Assembly: GCA_905221605.1 (NCBI GenBank) | Contig: CAJNDS010002204.1 | Span: 466,501-530,500, forward strand | Origin: Symbiodinium natans | Taxonomy: Eukaryota; Sar; Dinophyceae; Suessiales; Symbiodiniaceae | Direction of reading: 5' to 3' | DNA: 64,000 nt | Shown here: positions 1 to 9,899 of the stretch, piece after piece | How positions within the stretch are numbered: the stretch's first letter is position 1 | Layout of the letters: each line of letters opens with the position of its first letter | Translations under genes and position numbers: made by a program | Notes under the pieces: model-generated | Told to the model about the DNA's origin: nothing | Seen by the model: only the letters and a program-made list of their open reading frames with translations | The model's database searches: none

Positions 1-1
1 C

Positions 2-461
2 TTTGATTGGCACCGGCACCTTGTCCCTGGCGTATGTCGGTGCATGCCCAGTGTTGTGCAAGCCGAGGAGTTTGCCAAACTGGAGGAGGATACTTTGGGT
101 TCTGTATATCTGTCTCACACCTGGCCTGAAAATGATTTAAAGAAAAGAAAGAATGTGAGGCTATGCGGTGCTGGCTGTTGCTAGGAGATGGCGGCAATGG
201 CACTCGCTGGAGGTGCCGTCCCAGACGTTTCAACCCCAGCCGCGCGCCCAGGAAGACGCAGAGAAGAGGCAGAGAGTGTGTAAGTCCAGAAAGGGGGGGA
301 CGGCTTTGCTCCTTTCTCTCCTTTCTCTCCTTTCTCTCCTTTCTCTCCTTTCTCTCCTTTCTCTCCATTCTCATGCTCTTCAGGCCAAGGTGGAGGGCGC
401 TGCCGAGACGGCACCAGCGCGGAAGGAAGCGGAAGCCGCGGTGCCGAGCGCGCCGCCGTGA
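2..461 (+). CDS. 3' end of an unknown charged, Ala-rich protein, cut by the window edge
   Basis: This is the last part of a plus-strand gene that begins outside the window. A frame from position 2 reads QAEEFAKLEED near 58-90. A later exon (about 213-275) reads QPRAQEDAEKRQR, and the terminal exon 384-461 reads AKVEGAAETAPARK and ends at TGA 459-461. A phase-0 GT-AG intron fits 276-383 (donor GTGTGTAAG, acceptor CTTCAG|G). It has no in-frame stop, so the frame also reads straight through. The link between the first piece and 213 is not solved. The composition (Glu, Ala, Lys, Arg) suggests a helical tail. The family is not recognised. Confidence 0.45.
311..364. repeat. 9-bp pyrimidine minisatellite inside an intron
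   Basis: Six perfect copies of CCTTTCTCT lie just upstream of the acceptor at 381-383. The array appears to serve as the polypyrimidine tract of intron 276-383. Read as protein it would give an LSF triplet repeat. Confidence 0.9.
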
Positions 462-2669
462 CGCCTCTCACTGCACCGCCCTTTTGGAGAGTCCCTCTCT
501 TAGAGGCGCCTCTTTAGGCGCCTCTTTCCGCTTGGCGCCTCTGCAGTGCCTCGAAATTCGAAGGCGAACTTACCCAAGAGGCGCTAGATTTCTGTTGACT
601 TCCCTCTAAATTACGGTCCCGTGTGTTGAACCACTACTTGCAGAAACCCTTTGTACTTAAGCCAGGATGACATGCGCCGGTGCCATCCAGAGGGCATGTT
701 TCACGCAGGCTTTTTGGCATTTCGTTGTACCGTGTACAGGCAGTTGTCATGGCTTCTCGGAGACTCTGGCACAGCATTCTCAGTGGTGCGGTGGTGCGAC
801 TCAACACATCCCTGTATTGCCTGGCTTCTGCGCTTCATGATTCAAGTAGTCTCGCTGTGTTGTCAACCAGCTCTCATGCCCAACACACAGGTCACTCCGC
901 AGCCATTTTCTGTTGGCCCATGAGAGGTGTCAGTCTTGAGCCTTTACAACCTTACGTAAGTTCTGCCAAGGCTGCATTGCTCTCGTCGAGCACTGCGGGA
1001 TGTACAAGCCTAGAGGTCAAGCCCGGATTGCTCGATGATCTAGCCTGCCTGTTTCATTCGATCTTCATGGACGGTGCAAATCAACGGAAACACGCCAATG
1101 AGTCCCGGCGCCCGCTGCTCAACTTCTATCTTGTTTCTGTTTCCGAATGCACAACTTTATGATGGCTGGTCTGGCGAGGCCAGCGCAAGTGCCGAAGGCC
1201 ACCGCTTCCACGCAGTCACTTCAATCGTAGTGGGCGTTTTAAGAAAGTTGTTGAATTATTGGTGATGTCTGCATCCATCCGTTCATGGCAGGAGCAGTTG
1301 GCGGACGCTCAGCCGCTTGGCAAGTCTTTGTGCTATAGCAACATTGCGCGAGTCACGCCAAAACAAAGCAAATTGCCGGCCTGAGCTGACATGCGGAAAC
1401 AGTTTTTGAGGGACGAGTGTCGGTTTGGGGAGTCGTTGGGTTCAGAAAGTTTGTTTGAATCCTAGATTTGGATCCGCAAGGATCGGCCGGAGAGCTGCAA
1501 CACTAACATTACGAACTGTCAGGCTAATCAGTTCAGTGTTCGCCTAGAGCATCGTCGGACCCTTTAATGCACGAACCATCACGAAACTGCCCCAAAACTT
1601 GCAGAGGCTTCTCTAAATCTTGGTATGGAACATAGCGAAAATTCGGAGGTGAGTTGCTTCTTTCAGATGAATACTGTACAATACCACGAGTCAACTGATC
1701 GACTGCTCAGGGAGCTGTTGCTGAGGGCGTTCCGCGCTGAGTCAGTGAGACGTCGCACAAGATTCTGCTGAGCCTTGCCATTAAGCCTTTTAAGCTGCAA
1801 GAGGCGACATCCCAAAGTCTCTTATAAACAGAGGACGGCCCGGATGCTCCGCAGCTGGGGGCCTGACATCCCTGGGTGCTCTGGTGTGCTCCGTGTGAGA
1901 TTTGGTGTGATGTCGTGGGACGAACTTTAAGCCTTCAAGCCCCTGAGGTTCGAGCCAAGTGTGCAGCTGTAGGGACTGTATGCTTAGCCAGCATCGCATG
2001 GCCCTGACGCTGCCTGCAAGCGCAGCGCTGCGTTCCACACACCAACCTCGAGAACTTTGGCGGATTTCAGATGCACGCTCATGCTTTCACCTAGAATCGG
2101 AGCGAGAATGATGGGAAGAAGGGAGTTGCCAAGTAATCGAGGCGCCTCACGTTTCGGGGGCCTCTGGGCAAACCCTGTACCCACCAGCGCGTCTCGTGGC
2201 TGCACTTGTGTATTCCAAGCCGGGGCAGCAGGAGACATAGGGTGTGCGTGAGGCTCCCCGAAGCAGAGGGCGCTTGCGCTTGGTACGGCTCTTGTGGCAC
2301 GGTGGCAATGGCCAGATGCGATGTTTTGCACGACATCTTGATAGGCATCATGTCGACAGCGCGGCGCTTTCCATGCTGCCAACTGTCAAGACACACACAC
2401 ACACACAAGCGCGACAAGAGATGACACATACGCAGCAAGACAACAATGTAAAGCTTGTCTGGCAATCTTTAAGTTGTCCGGACTCTCAAGTGCCTTCAAG
2501 AAAGGATCTGGGCCATTCAAATAGGAAGAGGCCTTTGCTTTTGAAAGCGCATGAAGACCGTGAAGTTTGCCTTTTGCATTCTTGGTGCCTTCTGGTACTG
2601 TCCGGCAGCCCGAGCCGTCGCTGTGGGCACTATCTGCCGGTAGCGTCCGGTAGCTGGAGCCATGTCAAG
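462..2669. other. Stretch with no supportable gene
   Basis: No convincing exon was found. Positions 490-556 hold several copies of GGCGCCTCT, including the palindrome AGAGGCGCCTCT, just after the upstream stop codon. A 160-codon plus-strand ORF (680-1162) has no recognisable protein character. A (CA)n run lies at 2391-2407. Confidence 0.4.
2391..2407. repeat. (CA)n microsatellite
   Basis: An uninterrupted alternating A/C run of 17 nt. Confidence 0.95.
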
Positions 2670-3120
2670 GTTGGAGCCTACGCCTTCAAACGGATGCCAT
2701 CATCTCGAGGCAGCTTATTGAACCGATCATACTGCAAAAGTTCTCAGACATTGCGCATGACCTGCGGAACTCTAGTCACTTGCGGTGGAAGCTTGCTGAC
2801 ATTGACGAGTTCTGACCACGCCGTGAGGCACGTCTTATGCTGCCGCAAAGGCCACAGCCACGGTGGAAAGCTGGGAAGGACTGCGTGGCACAGACGCCTT
2901 GAAGTGCTTTGTTCGGCACTTTCCTGCAGGACTCGCCACCGAAGCTCGGCAGACCAAAGCAGGCCGGAAGGGGCCCAACATACCAAGAGCGGGGTTGGGA
3001 AGGCAAGCAGCCATGTTGCATGTCAACTATGCTGCATATCGCGCTTTTAGACTTTTTAAATTTCAGCGGAACTGCGCCGGCATTGTGCGAACCCCTGATT
3101 ACCTTGAAAGTCCTCTGTGA
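2670..3120 (+). CDS. Candidate exons of unknown product, upstream of the GST gene
   Basis: Two exon-like stretches follow AG|G acceptors. From 2670 one frame reads SRQLIEPIILQKFSDIAHDL and then SHLRWKLADIDEF, up to TGA at 2813. From 2851, after CGCAAAG, another frame reads KATATVESWEGLRG and DALKCFVRHF. Both look like ordinary soluble helical protein and do not match the long 268-codon ORF in a third frame. They may be 5' exons of the GST gene or a separate gene. The domain is not recognised. Confidence 0.35.
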
Positions 3121-3207
3121 TGCTCCGCTCCGCTCTGCCTTCCCCCTCTTTAAGCACGCAGCGGTTCCGACAGACAAAAATGGGTTTCTTCATGCAAAGG
3201 CGAGCAG

Positions 3208-5750
3208 GTGCTGAAGTCCTGGGAAGACCGAGCTGCGGGCCTTATCCCGCACACGGATGCCAAGGTGCCGTGCCCAGGCATCAGGGCCATGATGTATGCA
3301 TGGAACAAAGACAAAGAAGCTGAGGTGCGCTACTTTGGTGAGGACCGTGGCCTGGAAGCAGACACCATGACGACGCACTCGAGGGACAAGCGAGACAATG
3401 GGACATGCTGGGATATGGCAGTGCACTGAAAGCCGAGGAAGCAAACCTCGAGTAAAGATCTTTCGAGATCAGGCTGGGTGGTGTCCTTACTGCCAGCATC
3501 TCAGCGGCAAGCCCATCTATGTGGAGTCTGTTATACGACACCTTACTTTGCATGTTGCAGCACGCCCATTATGCCATTGTGAGTAGCTGGAAAGTGTTGC
3601 ATGCCGAGACAAGGAAGGTCTGGCTGCTTCTCGAAGAGAAGCAGGTTGACTACGAGGTGGAGAAAGTGCCGATGAGATCCTACGGTCGCTTTGGCTTGAA
3701 GTCAATTGTGCACAGAGCCGCTTGTACTGGAAGTTCTTGGCACGGTCCAGCACCAGTGAACCGAGGTGACAAGCCCAGGGAGTTTATGGCCCTGGTTCCG
3801 CGAGGGCTTCTTCCAGCCATGGAGATAGATGGGAAGGTCATGACAGAAAGCTTGGACATTATGCTGCTTGTCGCCGTATCTCCAACATGTCCGTGTGGCA
3901 AGTGCCTGGAATCCATCTCAGCGAGTTCATATTTCTGCGACTTTTGTCTTAGTCGTTTCGCACTTATTCTGTTTACTCGCTTCCCTTCCCTTCCATTCCT
4001 CCTCTCCCTGCAGCACAGGTTCACTATCGACCCTTGGCTTTGACTAAAACCGTGTCGGTGGCATTTCGGAATGTGCAGGCAGCAGGCTAGCTGGCGAGCT
4101 TGCATAAGCCTAAGCAAACAGCCCGGAAACACCAAAGGAAGGTGCCTTTCCAGATCCGGAGAAGCCGATGCAGCAAGCTCAGAATGGCTGTAGAAGCGGT
4201 GCAGGTTGTGCGTTGTTGCCGGGGAGGGGGGGGCAGTGGGGCTTGAAATTTCAGTTTGTTGCAAGTTGTAGTATCAGCAGGGAGTCCCCAACTCGTCTCG
4301 TGGCAGCTCCATATCCGTTCACCATGGTTTGCCCGTGGTCACTTCCTGCACTTCCTTGCTGTCTTGACAGAAAAGCGCCTGAGGTTTCCGGCCTCAGGGG
4401 CGCTGCGGGATAGAGCTGCGAAGCTTCTCAGTCTCGAGCGCCAGCTCTTTGGCGCTTGGTGTTCCTACTTGTTCCGTGCCCTGGCCACATTTGGTTGTAC
4501 TGTGCCAGAACCGGCTTGCTATAACCATCACCGACGGTTGACTTTACGAAACGGCTGCGGGCTGCGGCCCAATGCTAGAGTCTGCTAGAGACCTGGGGCG
4601 GCTGCGTTATGAGGGCAGCATCGTGTGGCATCGTGTCCCGCTAGGTCCAGAAATGCCATTGATTGGCGGTTCCGAGCGGGACTTCACCGGCGCGCTGGAA
4701 GCGGTCGACTCCGAGTTGGCAAAGAACACAGACTCTCGGAACCTCCTTAGTCAGATGCTTTGCAAGGCAGAAGGTCACCTCAGCAAGCAAGAACAGCTCG
4801 ATTCATCCCGATTGCGGGGGGGTGGAGGCGGGGGGTTTGGTGCGGGCCCCGGAAAAGGGGGGGCGCGAGGCGGGGGCGGGGAATGGGTGGCTGAGTGAAC
4901 GAGCACAGGGAATCGGTTGCGCGGGATGCTCTTGATTGATACGCCTGCCCTCCCTGGGCTACCAGCAGTTAAAGCTAGGCTTCATGCGTTGAACTGAAGC
5001 AACTCGCTGACGACATCTGCCAGGGGTCGGGATTGGGTGTGCAAGATCCTACTGGCTGCTGCTGGCTGGCTTGCCAGTGCCTCATAAGCTTCAAAGTTGT
5101 GTGGGATGAGATGTTCAGGAGTCACCCTTCTTTCTGCCTTACCAGCACCCGACCATTGTGGACATGCAGTATGTGTCCCATGTTGAGCGCGCGGTTGCGA
5201 GCGCCATGCCGAGTGGCTGCACAGAGCTGTTGGGCGCGCATTGCGCAGAACAGTGTGAATCAGATTATTGCAAACCTCCCTTTGTGCGATATGCTGCAAA
5301 TTCAAGGTATTACAAAGGGTATGACGTCCGCAAGAAGTTTACAAATATCGACAAGTGGCTCTCTGCGTATGAGAAGCTGCCACACTACATGGCGACAAAG
5401 AGCGACTACTACACACACTGCTGCTGGGATTTGATGTTGGCCTTCCAAACTTGATTTTTGCGAACGCCCATGCTTGTCTGCAAGGTATGGACATTCCTCC
5501 TCAGTATGGGCCGTGCTTTTCCAATGACTCGGCCTTGCACTCAGCACATTTTTCATGTAAAGCCGCCAACATTGTGGCACAGTTGCGGTGCAGATACGTC
5601 ATACGCCATCCCTTGAGGCTGAAGCAGTGCGGGCAAGAGTGCCTTGGCGGCACCGCATGGCACCGGGTTGTTCGCACGACGAGATTGCTTCGGATTGCTT
5701 CCCCGCGCCTGTGATTCCAGGAGGACATTGATCCCCAGAGCGCCAAGCTG
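3208..5750 (+). CDS. Glutathione S-transferase family protein, multi-exon
   Basis: This is an algal-type GST. The thioredoxin-like N-terminal domain carries the redox motif WCPYCQ, followed by KVWLLLEEKQVDYEVEKVPM, LVPRGLLPA and MTESLDIML. The helical C-terminal domain shows LERQLFGAWCSYL, TIVDMQYVSHVERAVASA, YYKGYDVRKKF and KSDYYTHC-DIPPQYG. Members conjugate or reduce substrates with glutathione in the cytosol or plastid. The exons that fit end at 3495, then run 3614-3684, about 3766-3867, about 4372-4477, 4677-4740, about 5149-5207, 5307-5422 and 5485-5531. Introns 3496-3613, 4478-4676, 5208-5306 and 5423-5484 use GC donors, and 3685-3765 uses GT. An exon at 3208-3400 (VLKSWEDRAAGLIPHTDAKV) may be the N-terminal extension. 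The usual GPFFLGD segment before TIVD is not found, so one exon may be missing. The 3' end after 5531 is unresolved; a further exon probably starts at 5719. Confidence 0.8.
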
Positions 5751-5859
5751 CCAGCGCAGTGGCAAACCAGCATCGAGCCTCCGACTCTTTGCCTGCAGAG
5801 ATATACTCGATATGCATGGCAGGGGGAAGTCCCAGAGACATTCATTCACCTCTGAGGAC

Positions 5860-7569
5860 ACTTGAGCAGCTCGAGAGGTCCGAGGAGGACTTGTGCTACT
5901 CCCGAAGAGAACGCAGCCGTAAAATGTCAGGGTCTAACTTATCATTGTCCTTCTCATCTTGGGCTCAAGAGCGTGTTTGTCGCATAGAAGTAGCGTGCTT
6001 TATCTTCATTTGACTGTTGTGTGTTTCCGCGTTTTTTTTCTGCATGTGTGTCTTTGTTTTGTTGTGTCCTTACTGTCTTGTTGTCTCTTTATTGACCTTT
6101 TCTGCGGTGTCGTTTGCACCCTTTTTGTTTCTTAATGCATAATGCGGGTGGGCATATGTGTAAATTTGTTCTCCCTTGCTTTTGTCTTTTTACAATTGTT
6201 GCATGTATTGTCTTATTGTCGCTGTCTGGCTTTGAACTAGAGCCATCCATCATGATCATTGTCTCAGTCACATAGACGAGTAGCTGAAGTGCAAAGCGAT
6301 ATGGTGAAGAATTTCTGGAACGAGAACACACCCTTGTCCGGTGAAGAAGATTTCCCGTCGCTCGAGTTGCTTCAGCCGTAATCTGAAAGCAACTCACAGC
6401 ACTCTGCATCTTCGGGTCTTGGCCGGGTGCACGCTTGCTCTGCACAAAATCAAATCACATCTTTCTGGATCCGTTCTCGGGCCCCAAATTAGAGCCTGTG
6501 CTGTGGCCCGGCAATGCTGAGGCCGATGCTTAGGCCGATGAAAGACCTAACAGCCTGTTTGACCCTGCAACTGCGGAATCTTGGTGGAGAGTGCTGGAGT
6601 TGAGCGGCGGGTCGCAGAGTCCGAATTTGCGTCCCCACGAAGTCATGTGGGAGTTCACATAGTAGGATCGTTGGAAGTTGACGGCGTAGGCGTTTTCCCT
6701 GCAGGGCATAGGTTCGCGTAGGCAAGCTGCGCTAGCCACGGCCTCGAAACTCCGGGTAGGTTCTTCTCAAGGCTTCGGGCTCGGCGCGCAGGCCCGCATA
6801 GGTCAGAATTAACCACACATTGCCTGCATTTGCCTGTTTTTGCGACTAGAAAGGCGTTCACGCGTAGCCCGCGTAGAAGGTTGACAACATGGTATCAGTC
6901 CAAGCAGTCTCAAGAAAACGCTGCTCACTTACTTCGGCCACCAACGACAACGCAGTGGTTCCAAATGCTAGTGAAGACTCTTATCTCAGATCATGCCTGG
7001 ACTGCGCGCATAGGAGAGCTCAAGTGCAGTCAGTGTGCCGGCAAGTTGCGAGATATCCCATCATTCACTGGGAGCCTGCGGGCCATATCTGCCCCAACAT
7101 CTAGACCTTGCACCACAGCGTGCGGAGCAAGATGATTGCCGGTGTTCATGCATGTTTTAGGAAGTTGTCGTTTTCACAAGAGTGCTCATGCTTTTGCACA
7201 GCACTGTTGGAAAAGCCGGCTCGTTAGGAGTTCTTTGTTTGTTTCGGTCTTTGCATCTCTCCTCCACTCTCTCTTTACTTCTGTCTCTGCTGTGTTTCTA
7301 TTTGTTTTGAGTCCTTGGTTGTGATTCGATCTTACAGCTGTTTCGCTTCTGGTAGGTTGTCTTTGTTCGTTTGTATTTGCGTCTTCATGTGCTTTTTTTT
7401 TTTTTTTTGTGTGTGTGTGTGTGTGCGGTTCTTTGCTTTCGTTGTGTATTTGCACCGTTGTATCTGTTGTGTCCGTACTTGCATTTTTGCGTCTTCTTCC
7501 GGCTTGGTTGTGTATACTTTTGCAAACTTTGGCCGGCTGTACTCTGATGTGCTAGACCCCGATGTTTGA
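5860..7569. other. Stretch with no supportable gene
   Basis: The sequence is T-rich in places (6010-6130, 7200-7480). I see no exon with protein character on either strand. Confidence 0.4.
7393..7425. repeat. T16 homopolymer followed by (GT)n
   Basis: Sixteen T residues (7393-7408) run directly into an alternating GT tract ending at 7425. Confidence 0.95.
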
Positions 7570-8066
7570 CATGGGGTTGCGTTCGCCACGGAGCGAGGGT
7601 GATCATGCGGGTCGATGTGGCAAAGTGCTGCTTTTTGAGGACTACCGGATTGAGGCGGCCATGAGGCTCATCGAGAACGAAAAGGTCGGCGACGGCTGGT
7701 GTGAAGCAGCTGAGAGTGACAGCTTATGACTTCTCATATGACATCGACTTGCCCGTCTCAGGCAGTGACCCGATTCTGCTGCCGTGCCGCCGGAGGGGAT
7801 GTGGGTTCGTGGGCGCGCGGCAATCCTACGAAATGTGCCCAGATCAAAGCGGAGTGATGCCGTGTGGAAAGGGTCGCAACTTGTCGCGCCATGAGCAGGG
7901 TTTTCGATCTAAGGTGAGCTTGCAGATCCCTATGCCAGGCAGGGCGTCTGAATCTGCACGAATGGTTTCCAAGATCGCAGCCGGCCAGTGGGCATCAACA
8001 GGCAACGCAGTTGCATGTGAAGCAGGGAACTCGGCAGGCCGAATGAAGACTACTCCACCGGCGTGA
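7570..8066 (+). CDS. Candidate exons of unknown product
   Basis: From about 7570 one frame reads GKVLLFEDYRIEAAMRLIEN, which has helical protein character. From 7701 a different frame reads LRVTAYDFSYDIDLPVSGSD and stays open to 8066. The two could be neighbouring exons, and they may be 5' to the GST-like exons at 8.6 kb. There is no family match and no firm splice sites. Confidence 0.25.
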
Positions 8067-8550
8067 ACGTGGTACTTCGCTCTGTGGCCACTGCCCTTCT
8101 CAAAGGGGATCCAAACCCCGTGCGCCTCGGCACATCACCTGGAAGTTTTTTCGGTGCAAAAAAGTCTTCACCGCATTTTAGCGCCACATGGCCCGGCCCG
8201 CCTCACTCTCGCGCCCCATGCAAGAGCACCAAAGCCCGCTTATCCAGAGCGCTTTCGGCGCGCCTGCCACCACCCCCTCCCCCCTCCATCGTAGTTGTGG
8301 GGTGTAAGAAGTTTGGGGTTCGGTTTCTATGCTCATTGCAGGTCAGGGGTTTGGTCCGCGATTGATGCCTTATAGTCTCTTGTGTAAATAGCACAGGATC
8401 TGAGCAAGGGGAGAAAAGGTCGGGAAGGGGATCTGCTCGTCGAACGAAACCTGCCCCTCCCCCCCTCCCAAAAAGTGACATGAAGCTATAGCAACTGGGC
8501 TGGCGCATGCCCGGGGCTCCAGGCTGGGCGTCAAAGCCAGCGTCGAGAAT

Positions 8551-8885
8551 GAGGCGCTTTGATGAAATTCGCCATATGCCTGGGAAGACGATGTCCTCAT
8601 AAGATCTCATAAGCAGACAGTTCCGACTCTCTGACATGTCCTAGCCAGGCAAAGATGTCTGGAAAGGATCTTGCAGTGATTGCCGATTGCATCGGCTACC
8701 TTCGAGACCGTGCGTGCACCTCAGTCTGGGGCCTTCAAATGGTCTAAAGCTTGTACTGCATGCAGTGGTGAATTTCGGCCTCGCAGAGCTCTTCGCAGGT
8801 TGGATCACCCAGAGACCTCTCCATGCCCGCTGCAAAGCTCTTGCGCGCGCACTTGGCTGAAGCTGTAAGGCAGCTGAAAGCCTGA
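8551..8885 (+). CDS. GST-like C-terminal exons (second, bacterial-type GST candidate)
   Basis: Exon 8655-8711 reads GKDLAVIADCIGYLRDR. Exon 8799-8885 reads VGSPRDLSMPAAKLLRAHLA and ends EAVRQLKA at TGA 8883-8885. A phase-0 GC-AG intron 8712-8798 (CGT|GCGTGC ... CGCAG|GTT) joins them. The joined pattern RDR-x3-PRD-x-S-x-PAA-x2-LRAHL resembles the last helices of some bacterial GST-family proteins, as far as I recall. A short coding-looking piece at 8551-8590 (MRRFDEIRHMPGKT) may be an upstream exon. The N-terminal thioredoxin-like domain was not found, so the assignment is tentative. Confidence 0.42.
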
Positions 8886-9444
8886 TCCGGCTTGGCATGT
8901 CCTGCCTCGGCACACTGCTTTCAATTTTCGCTTGGTGGCCAAGCTTCCGGAAAAAAGAGGGCTCCGGAGTTGGAACTGGTGAAATGTCAGAGGCAGCTTC
9001 TCAGCGGGAGGCAAGGCCAAGCAAACAGATCTTGTGCCTTGTTGAGGTTTGGCCAAAGCGAACAGTCATCATCGAAGCAACTGCCTGCCCGTGGGGAGCT
9101 TGGATGTTTGGTTAGAGGCCACAAAGTCGAGCAGACCAGCGCTTTTGAATCCAGCTGCGCCGAGAGAGACTGTCAGGAGCAAGAAGGCCAAAATGGCGCT
9201 TGTGTTTCAGGCCAGATACTTGCACTTTTGATGGCTTCACAACTCGTAGAGCCAGCTTCAGCTGTGAACCCAGGTTGGATCGACAAACAGTCTCGGCCAA
9301 AGAGTCGCTGGCGCGCTCCTCAGTAAGAGATATTAAGAGCTTCGGGCAAGGGCACATCATTCTTAAAACATGACCTGACACTTGTCTGAATCTATGTTCT
9401 GGGCCACGGATGACTCGTGCGCGCGAGAACAGTCAATAGTATAG

Positions 9445-9461
9445 ATATATATATATATATA
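9445..9461. repeat. (AT)n microsatellite
   Basis: A pure AT run of about 17 nt within a longer AT-rich patch (9435-9480), just upstream of a candidate exon. Confidence 0.9.
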
Positions 9462-9487
9462 CATATTTAGATATATACGTATAGTCT

Positions 9488-9598
9488 TGGGTCGATTGCG
9501 ACATTGTACACCTCAAGGAAGACGTGGCGCCTAAGTACCAGCACGACTTCTTCCTGACTGTCGTCGACCCGCCGCTCAGCTGCCAGAGCCACTTCGAG
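9488..9598 (+). CDS. Candidate internal exon of unknown product
   Basis: A frame of 37 codons reads CDIVHLKEDVAPKYQHDFFL and then TVVDPPLSCQSHFE, and stops at TGA right after GAG. The residue mix is typical of a globular protein. An exon starting near 9675 (LFNLGGLNESDTPTFNF) may follow in the same gene. The product is not recognised. Confidence 0.38.
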
Positions 9599-9899
9599 TG
9601 AGATGCAGCCTCCCAGTGTATTGCTTCTGTCGGTGGATGTATTGCTCATTTGTTTGTTTTTTTGAGTCTGCAGTTCAACTGTTCAACCTCGGTGGCTTGA
9701 ATGAATCTGATACGCCCACTTTCAATTTTACCCGTCGTTTTTGCCAGTCTGGAGTTGGGACGCAGGCCGGCGGATGGCTCCTTCAGGGAACGCCCGCCGG
9801 CCCCCTTCTTCGCATCAAGGTAGGCTGCAGACTCGTTGGGCAGGGCGGGGAGGGGAATTCTGAGATTTTTGGTGCTGTGACTGGCGCTCAGTCACTGTG

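Noticed and set aside
2244..3050. 268-codon plus-strand ORF
   Set aside because: The peptide is Ser/His/Cys/Arg-rich with a CA-repeat-encoded THTHT run. Two better exon-like pieces with AG|G acceptors lie in other frames of the same stretch.
5955..5976. Spliced-leader relic CATCTTGGGCTCAAG
   Set aside because: It needs one substitution and one insertion relative to the leader end, and no gene start follows it.
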